Source of the DNA: ZC4RG30 sp964455685
GTDB lineage: Bacteria; Pseudomonadota; Gammaproteobacteria; Steroidobacterales; Steroidobacteraceae
Length of the DNA stretch: 32,775 nt
Direction: 5' to 3'
NCBI GenBank assembly: GCA_964455685.1
Contig: CAYVZE010000027.1
Location: forward strand, 1 to 32,775
Shown here piece by piece: positions 18,883 through 27,048 of this stretch. Made by a program: the position numbers and the translations under genes. Position 1 is the first letter of the stretch. Each line of letters opens with the position of its first letter. The notes beneath the pieces were generated by a model. It was not told the DNA's origin. It worked only from the letters and a program-made list of their open reading frames with translations, and searched no databases.

Positions 18883-20525
18883 TGCAGTTCCTGCTGCGCC
18901 ACATCGTCGTGCTGCCCATCCTGGTGCCGCTGTTCGCGGCGGCAGCCATGCTGTTCCTGCAGGAGGCGCGCCGCACCGCGCGCATCAGCCTGGCACTGGG
19001 CTCGGTGGTGGTCCAGCTGGCGGTGGGCTGCGTGCTGCTGTTCCTGACCTCCGATGCCGCGTCCTTCATCTGGCAGGACGGCATCGGCGTGTACGCCATC
19101 GGCAACTGGATGGCGCCCTTCGGCATCGTGCTGGTGGTCGACCGCGTCTCGGCGGTGATGGTGACGCTGGGCGGCATCGTGTCGGTGACCACGATGGTCT
19201 ATGCCATCTCGCGCTGGGACCGGCCGGGGCAGCCCTTCCACTCGCTGTTCCAGCTGCTGACCATGGGGCTGAACGGCGCCTTCCTCACCGGCGACCTGTT
19301 CAACCTGTTCGTGTTCTTCGAAGTGATGCTGGCCGCTTCCTACGGCCTGGTGCTCAAGGGCGGCACCGGCCCGCGGGTGAAGGCCGGCATGCACTACATC
19401 GTGGTGAACCTGGCCGCCTCGGTGCTGTTCCTGGTGGGCGTGGCGCTGATCTACGGCGTGGCCGGCACGCTGAACATGGCCGACCTGGCCGGGCGCGTGG
19501 CGGCGCTGTCACAGGCCGACCGGGCGCTGTTCGATGCCGGCGCGGCAGTGCTGGGCGTGGCTTTCCTGATCAAGGCCGCCAGCTGGCCGCTGAATTTCTG
19601 GCTGCCCGGGGCTTATTCGCTCTCCAGCGCGCCGGTGGCGGCGGCGTTCGCGATGATGACCAAGGTGGGCCTGTACGCCATCCTGCGCGTGGGCACCATC
19701 CTCAAGGCCGACGAGCGGCTGGGCGAGGCGCTGTTCTACCTCGGCCTTGCCACGCTGGTGACCGGCTCGATCGCCATGCTGGGCGCCAAGCACCTGGCGC
19801 GGCTGGTGGCCTATTCGGTGCTGGCCTCGATGGGCATCCTGCTGGCGGCGCTGGGCCTGCAGCAGGATTCGCTCACCGCGCCGGTGATGTACTACATGGT
19901 GGTCTCGGTGCTCACCTCGGCCGCGTTCTTCATGCTTACGGGCATGACCGACCGCACGCGCATCACCGACCCGTCCACCGACGTGGACGAGGACATGACC
20001 GCGCAGAGCCAGCCCATCTACGTGGGCTACGGCATCAAGGCGCCGTCGGTGTACCGCGACGACGACGAGGAGATCGGCATTCCCATCCCGGCGACCATGG
20101 CCTTCCTCGGCCTGATGTTCGTCTGCTGCGTGCTGCTGGTGGCGGGCATGCCGCCGCTGCCCGGCTTCGTGGGCAAGTTCGCGGTGCTGTCGGCAGCGGT
20201 GAAGTCGGTGCCGCAGGGCGGTGATGCCAAGGTGTGGCTGCTGTGCGCGGCGGTGCTGCTGTCGGGCCTCACGGCCATCATCGGCCTCTCGCGCGTGGGC
20301 ATGCGCCTTTTCTGGGGCGCAGCGCGGGTCACGCCGCGCCTGCGCGTGCTCGAGGCCGCGCCGGTGGCGCTGCTGGTGGTGGTGTGCATGGCGCTGGCCG
20401 TGTGGACCGGCCCGGTGACCAGCTACCTGGCCTCCGCGGCGCGCTCGCTGCACCAGCCGGACACCTACATCCGGGTGGTGCTGGCTGAACGGGATGGCGG
20501 CCGCCAGACGGGAGAAGCGCCATGA
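18882..20525 (+). CDS. mrpD: Mrp/Pha antiporter subunit D
   Basis: MrpD is the second antiporter-like (NuoM/N-related) subunit. The 547-residue polytopic protein carries the conserved membrane Glu in FEVMLAASYGLVL and the Lys block LIKAASWPLNFWLPGAY followed by SSAPVAAAFAMMTKVGLYA. A hydrophilic acidic insert of about 45 residues (near residues 350-400, containing DPSTDVDEDM and DDDEE) interrupts the late transmembrane segments; I believe such inserts are usual in PhaD-type proteins. A Shine-Dalgarno (CAGGGAG) lies in the end of mrpC. The stop overlaps mrpE in ATGA. Confidence 0.95.
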   Translation: MQFLLRHIVVLPILVPLFAAAAMLFLQEARRTARISLALGSVVVQLAVGCVLLFLTSDAASFIWQDGIGVYAIGNWMAPFGIVLVVDRVSAVMVTLGGIVSVTTMVYAISRWDRPGQPFHSLFQLLTMGLNGAFLTGDLFNLFVFFEVMLAASYGLVLKGGTGPRVKAGMHYIVVNLAASVLFLVGVALIYGVAGTLNMADLAGRVAALSQADRALFDAGAAVLGVAFLIKAASWPLNFWLPGAYSLSSAPVAAAFAMMTKVGLYAILRVGTILKADERLGEALFYLGLATLVTGSIAMLGAKHLARLVAYSVLASMGILLAALGLQQDSLTAPVMYYMVVSVLTSAAFFMLTGMTDRTRITDPSTDVDEDMTAQSQPIYVGYGIKAPSVYRDDDEEIGIPIPATMAFLGLMFVCCVLLVAGMPPLPGFVGKFAVLSAAVKSVPQGGDAKVWLLCAAVLLSGLTAIIGLSRVGMRLFWGAARVTPRLRVLEAAPVALLVVVCMALAVWTGPVTSYLASAARSLHQPDTYIRVVLAERDGGRQTGEAP

Positions 20526-21022
20526 TCCGCCATTTCACGCGCAGCATCTCGCCGACCCTGGTGCTGGGGCTGACGCTGCTGTGGCTGCTGCTGAACCAGA
20601 GCATCTCGCCGGGGCACATCCTGCTGGGCGCGCTGCTCGGCGCCGCGCTGTCCTGGGCGGGCTCGACGCTGCGGCCGCTGCGCGCACGGCTGCGGCGGCT
20701 CGACGTGGCCGTGGAGCTGGGCTTCCTGGTGCTCTACGACATCATCCGCTCCAACATCGGCGTGGCACGGATCGTACTGGGCCTGAACGGCAAGCGGTGC
20801 ATCAATACCGACTTCGTCGACATCCCGCTGAAATTGCGCGACCCGCACGGCCTGGCGGTGCTGGCGATGATCATCACCTGCACGCCCGGCACGGTATGGG
20901 TGGGGCTCTCGCAGGACGGCGGCACGCTGCGCCTGCACGTGCTCGACCTGGTGGATGCCCGGTACTGGATCAGGCTGGTGCAGCAACGCTACGAGCGGCG
21001 GCTGGTGAGGATCTTCGAATGA
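20522..21022 (+). CDS. mrpE: Mrp/Pha antiporter subunit E
   Basis: MrpE is a small membrane subunit needed for assembly of the antiporter. The 166-residue protein has two N-terminal transmembrane segments (about 10-50) and the conserved blocks VELGFLVLYDIIRSNIGVA and ITCTPGTVWV, followed by a cytoplasmic tail with HVLDLVDARYW. GGGAGAAG just upstream of ATG 20522 is a good Shine-Dalgarno. It overlaps both neighbours by four bases (ATGA). Confidence 0.94.
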   Translation: MIRHFTRSISPTLVLGLTLLWLLLNQSISPGHILLGALLGAALSWAGSTLRPLRARLRRLDVAVELGFLVLYDIIRSNIGVARIVLGLNGKRCINTDFVDIPLKLRDPHGLAVLAMIITCTPGTVWVGLSQDGGTLRLHVLDLVDARYWIRLVQQRYERRLVRIFE

Positions 21023-21303
21023 TTGACCAGGTACTCGACACCGCCTCGCTGTACGCGGCGCTGTGCTTCGTGCTGGCAATGGTGCTGTCGCTGGTGCGAC
21101 TGTTCCTGGGGCCCTCGGCGCAGGACCGCGTGCTGGCCTTCGACACCATGTACATCAACGGCATGCTGACGCTGCTGATGCTGGGCATCCGCTCGCACTC
21201 GGGCGTCTACTTCGACATGGCGCTGCTGATCGCGCTGTTCGGCTTCGTCAGCAGCATCGCGCTGGCCAAGTTCCTGCTGCGCGGGGAGGTGATCGAGCCA
21301 TGA
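21019..21303 (+). CDS. mrpF: Mrp/Pha antiporter subunit F
   Basis: MrpF is a three-helix membrane subunit. The 94-residue product begins MIDQVLDTASLYAALCF and has the conserved block RLFLGPSAQDRVLAFDTMYI, then two further helices including SGVYFDMALLIALFGFVSSI. The open frame extends far upstream through mrpE, but the similarity starts at ATG 21019, which overlaps the mrpE stop in ATGA. The stop overlaps mrpG the same way. Confidence 0.94.
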   Translation: MIDQVLDTASLYAALCFVLAMVLSLVRLFLGPSAQDRVLAFDTMYINGMLTLLMLGIRSHSGVYFDMALLIALFGFVSSIALAKFLLRGEVIEP

Positions 21304-21620
21304 ACGGACTGGATGTACCGGCCTGGGCCGCGCTGCCGGCCGCCGTGCTGCTGTTCATCGGCGGCACGCTGACGCTGATCGGCGCGCTCGGCCTGCTGCG
21401 GCTGCCGGACTTCTTCGCCCGCATGCACCCGCCGGCCATGGGCAACACCCTGGGCGCCGGCTCGGTGCTGATCGCCTCGATGCTGGTGTCCTCCGGCATG
21501 CTGGGGCGGCCGGTGATCCACGAGATCCTGATCACGGTGTTCATCGTGATGTCCGCGCCGATCACGGCCATGTTGCTGATCCGCGCCGCAGTGGCTCGGC
21601 GCAAGAAGCACGACCCCTAG
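21300..21620 (+). CDS. mrpG: Mrp/Pha antiporter subunit G
   Basis: MrpG is the last subunit, with three transmembrane helices. The 106-residue protein has the family signature GLLRLPDFFARMHPPAMGNT and a hydrophobic C-terminal half (IHEILITVFIVMSAPITAM). A strong Shine-Dalgarno, GGGGAGGTGAT, lies upstream of ATG 21300, inside the end of mrpF. Its TAG stop is part of a CTAG that also contains the stop of the convergent ggt gene, so the two genes overlap by four bases with no room for a terminator between them. Confidence 0.95.
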   Translation: MNGLDVPAWAALPAAVLLFIGGTLTLIGALGLLRLPDFFARMHPPAMGNTLGAGSVLIASMLVSSGMLGRPVIHEILITVFIVMSAPITAMLLIRAAVARRKKHDP

Positions 21621-23386
21621 CGCCGGATCGACAGCGCCACGCCTTCGCGGCGCGGGTCCGAGGCGCCCTCCAGGCGGTCGGGCCGGGCCACGATGATGTT
21701 CAGGCCGGAGTTCTCGCCGGCCACTTCGCGCAACTGGAATCCGGCCTCCGCCAGTGTCTTGGACCATTCACGGCCGGTCTCGTTCGCCGTCTCGATGCTG
21801 ACCACGCGACCGCGCGCCACGATGTTGGGCAGGTCGGCGGCCTGCTGCGCCGAGGCGCCCCAGTCGAGCACGGCCACCAGCGACTTGGCCACGTAGCCGA
21901 TGATGGAATTGCCGCCGGGCGATCCGGTGACCATGAATACGTCGCCGCCGGCGTCGAAGACGATGGTGGGTGACATCGAGGAACGCGGTCGCTTGCCCGC
22001 GCCGGGCGCGTTGGCCACGGGCTTGCCGTTGAGCGTGGCGGGGCGGGTGAAGTCCGTGAGCTGGTTGTTCAGCACGAAGCCATGGGTCCAGCGCGAGGAG
22101 CCGAAGGCGCCTTCCACGGTGGCCGTGAACGACACTGCGTTGCCCTCGAAGTCGACGATGGACAGGTGCGTGGTCCCCGGGCGGTCGACCTCGGCCGCGC
22201 GTCCCCACAGGTCGATCACCGGCTTGCCGTGCAGCAGCGCGCCGGGGTCGCCGGGCTGCGGCGCGTCGCCTGGCCGCAAGCCGCTGCCGGCGCGGTGCTC
22301 GATGTAGCGCGGGTCGAGCAGGTCCTGCACGGGCACGGGCACATGGTCCGGATCGGCCACGTAGTGGTCGCGGTCGGCGTAGCCGAGCTGTTCGGCCAGC
22401 ACGAAGTCGCGCAGCTTCTCGGCGGGCGAAGCGGCGCCGGAGCGGCGCGTGATCGCGTCGTACAGCGACATCACCTGGTTCATGGCCACGCCGCCGGAGG
22501 AGGAGGGGGGCGCCGAGCAGATGAGGTACACGCGGAACGGACCGCACAGGGCCGGCTTCTCCAGCACGCGGTAGCGGGCGAGGTCCTCCAGCGTCATCTC
22601 GCCGGGCACGTCGCCGGCGCGCACCGCGGCCACGATGTCCTCGGCGATGCGGCCGGTGTAGAAGGCCGCCGGGCCCTCGGCAGCCACGCGCCGCAGCGTC
22701 GCCGCGTATTCGGGATTGTCGCGGCGGTCGCCCACGGCCAGCGGACGGCCGCCGGGGAAGAAGTACGCCGCGGTGGCAGGCTGGGTGCCCAGCGGCCCGT
22801 TCTGCAGGCGCGGCCCCAGCGAGGCCGCAAGCCGCGGGGAGACGATGAAGCCTTCCTCGGCCAGCCGGATCGCGGCCTCGAAGTTGCTCGCCCAGGGCCG
22901 GCGCCCGAAGCGCTCGTGGGCCGCCTTGTACAGTGCGATGGCCCCCGGCACGCCCACCGAGCGGCCGGACTGGACGGCCTCCAGGAAACCCAGCTCCCGG
23001 CCGTTGACGGTGAAGTAGCCGGCGGTGGCCGCGGCGGGCGCGGTCTCCCGGCCGTCGAAGACGATGGTGCGGCCGCTGCGGCGGTCGTACACCACCATGT
23101 AGCCGCCCCCGCCCAGGCCCGAGCTCTGCGGCTCCACCAGGCCCAGCACGGCGTGCACGGCGATGGCGGCGTCCACCGCGCTGCCGCCCTGGCGCAGCGC
23201 CTCCAGGCCCGCCTCGACCGCACGGCGGTCCGCGGCGGCCACCATGGCCTGGCCGGACAGGCGCCAGGGGGCGGGGTCCTGCCGGGTGGCCGGCACGGTG
23301 CCGGAGCTTCCCGCGCAGGCGGCGACCGCCAGCAGCGCCAGCGACGCCATCGAGGCCAGCAGGCGCTGGCGGAACACGGATCTCAT
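21617..23386 (-). CDS. ggt: Gamma-glutamyltransferase, probable lipoprotein
   Basis: GGT hydrolyses or transfers the gamma-glutamyl group of glutathione outside the cytoplasm and matures by self-cleavage into two subunits. The 589-residue precursor has the nucleophile Thr at about T405 in RPGTTHLSIVDFEGNAVSF. The oxyanion-region blocks GLGGGGYMVVYD and FDGRETAPAA are also present. The PSSSGG-type loop is seen as APPSSSGGVAM. I start it at ATG 23386 (MRSVFRQRLLASMASLALLA). The signal contains a lipobox, V-A-A-C with C24, suggesting membrane anchoring rather than a free periplasmic enzyme. An in-frame TTG 12 codons upstream would spoil the signal peptide. It follows the aldehyde dehydrogenase gene by 63 bases on the same strand; whether they share a transcript is unclear. 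Confidence 0.94.
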   Translation of the reverse strand: MRSVFRQRLLASMASLALLAVAACAGSSGTVPATRQDPAPWRLSGQAMVAAADRRAVEAGLEALRQGGSAVDAAIAVHAVLGLVEPQSSGLGGGGYMVVYDRRSGRTIVFDGRETAPAAATAGYFTVNGRELGFLEAVQSGRSVGVPGAIALYKAAHERFGRRPWASNFEAAIRLAEEGFIVSPRLAASLGPRLQNGPLGTQPATAAYFFPGGRPLAVGDRRDNPEYAATLRRVAAEGPAAFYTGRIAEDIVAAVRAGDVPGEMTLEDLARYRVLEKPALCGPFRVYLICSAPPSSSGGVAMNQVMSLYDAITRRSGAASPAEKLRDFVLAEQLGYADRDHYVADPDHVPVPVQDLLDPRYIEHRAGSGLRPGDAPQPGDPGALLHGKPVIDLWGRAAEVDRPGTTHLSIVDFEGNAVSFTATVEGAFGSSRWTHGFVLNNQLTDFTRPATLNGKPVANAPGAGKRPRSSMSPTIVFDAGGDVFMVTGSPGGNSIIGYVAKSLVAVLDWGASAQQAADLPNIVARGRVVSIETANETGREWSKTLAEAGFQLREVAGENSGLNIIVARPDRLEGASDPRREGVALSIRR

Positions 23387-23449
23387 TGGCCGAAGCCTAC
23401 ACCCGTCGCCGGGCGCGCCCAATCAATGGTTGAAGCAGTCAGCGATGCC

Positions 23450-24865
23450 TCAGGACTTGAGGATGCTGATGACCTGGGGCTCCATGTAGGCCTCGAGTCC
23501 GCGCCGCGAATAGGTGCGGCCGATGCCGGATTCCTTGGCGCCGCCGAAGGGTACGTTGGCGTCGGTGTGGCGGTGCTGGTTGACCCAGGCCGTGCCCACT
23601 TCCAGCCGCGCGGCGATCTGCGCGGCGCGCTGGAGGTCGCGGCTCCACACCGAACCCGACAGGCCGAAGCGCGTGTCGTTGGCGCGGCGGATGGCTTCCT
23701 CCACGTCGCGGAACTTCAGCACCGGGAACACCGGCCCGAACTGCTCCTCGGCCACCAGCCGGTCGGCCTCGGACAGGCCGGTGACCACGGTGGGTGCGAC
23801 GAAGTAGCCCTTGCCGCCCGGCGCGGCGCCCTCGGCGGCCTGCCCATGGCCAAGCGCGTCGGCCTTGAGCTCGCACACGCGCTCGTACTGGCGGCGGTTC
23901 TGGATCGGGCCCAGCGTGGTCTGGGGATCCAGCCCGTCGCCCACGCGCGCCTTGCGCGCTTCCTCGGCCAGCGCCGCGCACAGCGCGTCGTAGATGTCCT
24001 CGTGCGCATAGATGCGCTTGACCGCCATGCACACCTGGCCGCTGTTCACAGTGGCGGCGAAGAACAGCTTCTTCGCCACGTCGGCCACGTCCACGTCGGG
24101 CAGCACGATGGCGGCGTCGTTGCCGCCCAGCTCCAGCGTTACGCGCTTGAGCGTGCCGGCGGCGGCGGCCATGACCTTCTTGCCGGTGGCCACCGAGCCG
24201 GTGAAGGAGATCTTGTCGATGCCCGGGTGGGCGGTGAGCAGCGCGCCCAGCTCATCGCCGCCAGCCAGCACGCTGACCACGCCGGGCGGCACGATGCCGC
24301 GGATGATCTCGCCGATGCGCAGGGTGGTCAGCGGCGTGAACGGCGAGGGCTTGATGATGGCGCAGTTGCCGGTGTAGAGCGCGGAGGTCAGCGGGCCCGC
24401 CGCCAGGTTCACCGGCGCGTTCCAGGGCGTGATGATGCCGGCCACGCCCAGCGGCCTGAAGCGCAGCTCGATGCGGCGCTGCTCGTTGTCCTGGATCAGC
24501 TCCGGCTCGATGCGGATCTTCGTCATGCCCACCGACAGGGTGCCGGCCCGCGTGATCTCGTCGCGGGACTGGGACAGCGGCTTGCCCTGCTCCTGCGTGA
24601 GCAGGCGCGCCAGCGGCTCCTTGTGTGCCTCCAGCGCCTCGGCGATGCGGGCGACGTAGCCGGCGCGCTCCTGGAAGGACAGGTCGCGCCAGGCCGGGAA
24701 GGCGCGCCGCGCGGCCGCCACGGCCGCATCCAGCTCGGCGGGGCCGGCGCAGGGGCAGCGGGCGAACACGTCGCCGGTGGCGGGGTTGACGACCTGGAGC
24801 GAGGCGGCGGTTTCGACCAGCCGGCCGTCGATGAGCAGGCGGTAGGGGGCGTCGAAATCGATCAT
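23450..24865 (-). CDS. NAD(P)-dependent aldehyde dehydrogenase
   Basis: This is a 471-residue aldehyde dehydrogenase that oxidises an aldehyde to its acid. The general-base Glu is E245 (LELGGNDA) and the nucleophilic Cys is C279 (NSGQVCMAVKR); their 34-residue spacing is canonical. The cofactor-binding block IITPWNAPVNLA and the motifs KPSPFTPL, ISFTGSVATG and FGPVFPVLKF are intact. The substrate cannot be read from sequence. Divergence from ligC across 40 bases suggests an aromatic-pathway aldehyde such as a benzaldehyde, but that is inference; it is not the LigC reaction, which the neighbour performs. The ATG at 24865 has no evident Shine-Dalgarno. Confidence 0.93.
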   Translation of the reverse strand: MIDFDAPYRLLIDGRLVETAASLQVVNPATGDVFARCPCAGPAELDAAVAAARRAFPAWRDLSFQERAGYVARIAEALEAHKEPLARLLTQEQGKPLSQSRDEITRAGTLSVGMTKIRIEPELIQDNEQRRIELRFRPLGVAGIITPWNAPVNLAAGPLTSALYTGNCAIIKPSPFTPLTTLRIGEIIRGIVPPGVVSVLAGGDELGALLTAHPGIDKISFTGSVATGKKVMAAAAGTLKRVTLELGGNDAAIVLPDVDVADVAKKLFFAATVNSGQVCMAVKRIYAHEDIYDALCAALAEEARKARVGDGLDPQTTLGPIQNRRQYERVCELKADALGHGQAAEGAAPGGKGYFVAPTVVTGLSEADRLVAEEQFGPVFPVLKFRDVEEAIRRANDTRFGLSGSVWSRDLQRAAQIAARLEVGTAWVNQHRHTDANVPFGGAKESGIGRTYSRRGLEAYMEPQVISILKS

Positions 24866-24868
24866 GGT

Positions 24869-24883
24869 CGGGTAAGATACCCG
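24869..24883. promoter_or_regulatory. Operator-like inverted repeat between aldehyde dehydrogenase and ligC
   Basis: CGGGTA-AGA-TACCCG is a perfect 6-bp inverted repeat with a 3-base centre in a 40-bp divergent intergenic region. On the + strand its core TAAGAT (24873-24878) could be the -10 of ligC; on the other strand TATCTT could serve the dehydrogenase. A regulator binding here could control both genes. The bound protein is unknown. Confidence 0.4.
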
Positions 24884-24905
24884 TTCAACGTTCGAGGTTC
24901 ACCAC

Positions 24906-25847
24906 ATGAAGATAGGACTTGCAGGTCAGGGCGCTTTCGGTGTCAAGCACCTGGAGGCGATTCGCAACATCCCCGGCATCGAGGTCATCACCCTCACCGG
25001 CGGCAACCAGGAATCCACCCGCGAAGTGGCCGAGAAATTCGGCATCCCGCACTACACGGGCGACCTTGCCGAGAGCCTGAAGCAGCCCGGCCTGGAGGCC
25101 ATGATCCTGGCCACGCCCACCCAGATGCACGCCCGCCAGGCCATCCAGTGCATGGAGGCCGGCAAGCACGTGCAGGTGGAGATCCCGCTGGCCGACAACC
25201 TGGCCGACGCCGAGGCCGTGGTGCGCACGGCCGAGAAGACCGGCCTGGTCGCCATGTGCGGCCACACCCGCCGCTTCAATCCCAGCCACCAGTGGATCCG
25301 CAAGAAGATCCTCGCCGGCGAGCTGAAGATCCAGCAGATGGACGTGCAGACGTACTTCTTCCGGCGCACCAACATGAACGCGCTGGGCAAGCCGCGTTCC
25401 TGGACCGACCACCTGCTGTGGCACCACGCCGCGCATACGGTCGACCTGTTCCAGTACCAGACCGGCGAGGAAGCCTCGGTCGCCCGCGGCGTGCAGGGCC
25501 CGTTCCATCCCGAGCTGGGCATTGCGATGGACATGAGCATCCAGATGAAGGTGCCCTCGGGCGCCATCTGCACGCTGTCGCTGTCGTTCAACAACGACGG
25601 CCCGCTGGGCACGTTCTTCCGCTACATCTGCGACAACGGCACCTATATCTGCCGCTACGACGACCTGTTCAACGGCAAGAACGAGCAGATCGACGTGTCC
25701 AATGTCGACGTGTCGATGAACGGCATCGAGCTGCAGGACCGCGAGTTCTTCGCCGCGATCAAGGAAGGCCGCCAGCCCAACGCCAGCGTGCAGCAGGTGC
25801 TGCCCGCCTACCGCACGCTCGACAAGATCGAGAAGTCGCTGCTGTAA
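24906..25847 (+). CDS. ligC: 4-carboxy-2-hydroxymuconate-6-semialdehyde dehydrogenase (LigC-like)
   Basis: LigC oxidises the hemiacetal form of the protocatechuate 4,5-cleavage product to 2-pyrone-4,6-dicarboxylate with NAD(P)+. The 313-residue Gfo/Idh/MocA-family protein has the dinucleotide motif GQGAFGVKHL at the N-terminus. Blocks that I recall as nearly identical in Sphingobium LigC are ATPTQMHARQAIQCM, GKHVQVEIPLADNLADAEAV, GHTRRFNPSHQW, QQMDVQTYFFRR and SWTDHLLWHHAAHTVDLF. Length also matches (about 315). It stands alone on its strand, ends before a strong terminator, and is divergent from the aldehyde dehydrogenase. ligJ and ligK nearby support the pathway assignment. Confidence 0.92.
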   Translation: MKIGLAGQGAFGVKHLEAIRNIPGIEVITLTGGNQESTREVAEKFGIPHYTGDLAESLKQPGLEAMILATPTQMHARQAIQCMEAGKHVQVEIPLADNLADAEAVVRTAEKTGLVAMCGHTRRFNPSHQWIRKKILAGELKIQQMDVQTYFFRRTNMNALGKPRSWTDHLLWHHAAHTVDLFQYQTGEEASVARGVQGPFHPELGIAMDMSIQMKVPSGAICTLSLSFNNDGPLGTFFRYICDNGTYICRYDDLFNGKNEQIDVSNVDVSMNGIELQDREFFAAIKEGRQPNASVQQVLPAYRTLDKIEKSLL

Positions 25848-25871
25848 GGCACTGGCCGCAAGGCATGGGAA

Positions 25872-25901
25872 AAAGGGGCTGCCGTCACCGGCAGCCCCTT
25901 T
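25872..25901. terminator. Bidirectional rho-independent terminator
   Basis: AAAGGGGCTGCCG (25872-25884) and CGGCAGCCCCTTT (25889-25901) form a perfect 13-bp stem with a TCAC loop. On the + strand TTTGTCTTT follows. On the - strand the bases read into a run of T from AAAAA at 25870-25874. It ends ligC transcription and also serves the convergent aldo/keto reductase. Confidence 0.92.
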
Positions 25902-25928
25902 GTCTTTCCGGGCCCTTCCGGCCCGCCT

Positions 25929-26930
25929 TCAGCGGTCCAGGATCTTCATCATCGCCGGCGGATGCCGGTCACCGATCACCAGCTTCGCCAGCTCGTCCAG
26001 GCGCGAGACCTGTGCCTCGGTCAGGCGGACGGCCGCTGCGCCCAGGTTGTCGGCCAGGTGCCTGCGGGACTTCATGCCCGGAATGGTCACCACCCGCGGC
26101 GAACGCGACAGCACCCAGGCAATGGCCACCTGCGCCGGCGTGGCGCCCATGCCGGCGCCGATCTCGCGGATGGCCTCCACCAGCCGGCGGTTGTTGTCCG
26201 CGGCTTCCTCCTGGAAGCGCGGGTGGTTGCGGCGGTGGTCGCCTTCGGGCAGTTCGCCGGCCTTGCTGAAGTTGCCGGCCAGGAAGCCGCGGCCCAGCGG
26301 GCTGTAGGACACGAAGGTCACGCCCAGCTCCTGGCAGGCCTTGAGCACCCCGTCCTCGGGGTCGCGCGACCAGATCGAGTACTCGCTCTGCACCGCGGCC
26401 ACCGGCATCACCTTGCAGGCGCGCCGCAGCGTGGCCTCGCTGCACTCCGACAGGCCCGCGTAGCGGATCTTGCCGGCCTTCACCAGCTCGGCCAGCGTGC
26501 CCACGGATTCCTCGATGGGCACGGTCTTGTCGATGCGGTGCAGGTAGAACAGGTCGATCCAGTCCGTGCCCAGCCGCTTCAGGCTGGCGTCGCAGGAGGC
26601 GCGGATGGTCTCGGGGCGGTTGTCCACCAGCGCGCCGCCGTCGGGGCTCCTGGACAGGCCGCACTTGGTGGCGATGAACAGCTTCTGGCGGAAGGGAGCC
26701 AGCACCGAGCCGACGAATTTCTCGTTCTCGCCGAGCTGGTAGCTGGCGGCGGTGTCGTAGTGGTCCACGCCGGCCTCGACGGCGGCCAGCAGGGTGGCCC
26801 GGGCCTCGTCGTCGTCGCGCTGGCCGTACCAGCCGACCAGGCCCATGCAGCCGAATCCGATGGGTGAAACGGCGGCCGGGCCCTGGCCCACGGGCCGCTT
26901 CGCGGAAGCAGGGGAGGTAATGTTTTCCAT
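25929..26930 (-). CDS. Aldo/keto reductase
   Basis: This is a 333-residue NADPH-dependent aldo/keto reductase with a TIM-barrel fold. The catalytic tetrad is visible in order: Asp in DHYDTAASY, Tyr in SYQLGENE, Lys in FIATKCGL, His in LFYLHRID. The cofactor-phosphate region near the C-terminus reads VVTIPGMKSRRHLADNLGA. The overall pattern (GFGCMGLVGWYG at the start and YSPLGRGFLAG later) resembles the YajO/AKR13-type aldo/keto reductases that act on aldehydes or quinone-like substrates. A specific substrate cannot be assigned. It is divergent from ligJ and convergent with ligC, so a role in aromatic aldehyde handling is possible but unproven. Confidence 0.92.
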   Translation of the reverse strand: MENITSPASAKRPVGQGPAAVSPIGFGCMGLVGWYGQRDDDEARATLLAAVEAGVDHYDTAASYQLGENEKFVGSVLAPFRQKLFIATKCGLSRSPDGGALVDNRPETIRASCDASLKRLGTDWIDLFYLHRIDKTVPIEESVGTLAELVKAGKIRYAGLSECSEATLRRACKVMPVAAVQSEYSIWSRDPEDGVLKACQELGVTFVSYSPLGRGFLAGNFSKAGELPEGDHRRNHPRFQEEAADNNRRLVEAIREIGAGMGATPAQVAIAWVLSRSPRVVTIPGMKSRRHLADNLGAAAVRLTEAQVSRLDELAKLVIGDRHPPAMMKILDR

Positions 26931-27048
26931 AGGCGGCGAACCTTACCGCATCGGGGCCCAAAGGGGAGGGGTTCACCCCCCGGCGGCGGGGGTGGGGTAT
27001 CATCCGCGGCTCGACTTTTCCCGAAAACACGAACAACGGGCGCTTGCG
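26931..27048. promoter_or_regulatory. Divergent aldo/keto reductase / ligJ intergenic region
   Basis: These 118 bases separate two divergent starts. CACCCCC (26974-26980) and GGGGGTG (26988-26994) are inverted around a GC-rich centre, and GGGG-TTCA-CCCC overlaps them. TATCAT at 26998-27003 could be the ligJ -10, without a good -35. GGGTATC (26995-27001) is identical to half of the inverted repeat upstream of ligC. Confidence 0.35.

Noticed and set aside
23387..23422. An upstream TTG start for ggt
   Set aside because: It would add 12 residues in front of a normal lipoprotein signal peptide, and no ribosome site supports it.
22082..26269. A 1395-codon open frame on the + strand opposite ggt and the aldehyde dehydrogenase
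   Set aside because: It is antisense to two genes with intact catalytic motifs and runs on into ligC and aldo/keto reductase territory out of frame. Its composition is His/Gly/Arg/Ala-rich, as expected for the complement of high-GC coding DNA.
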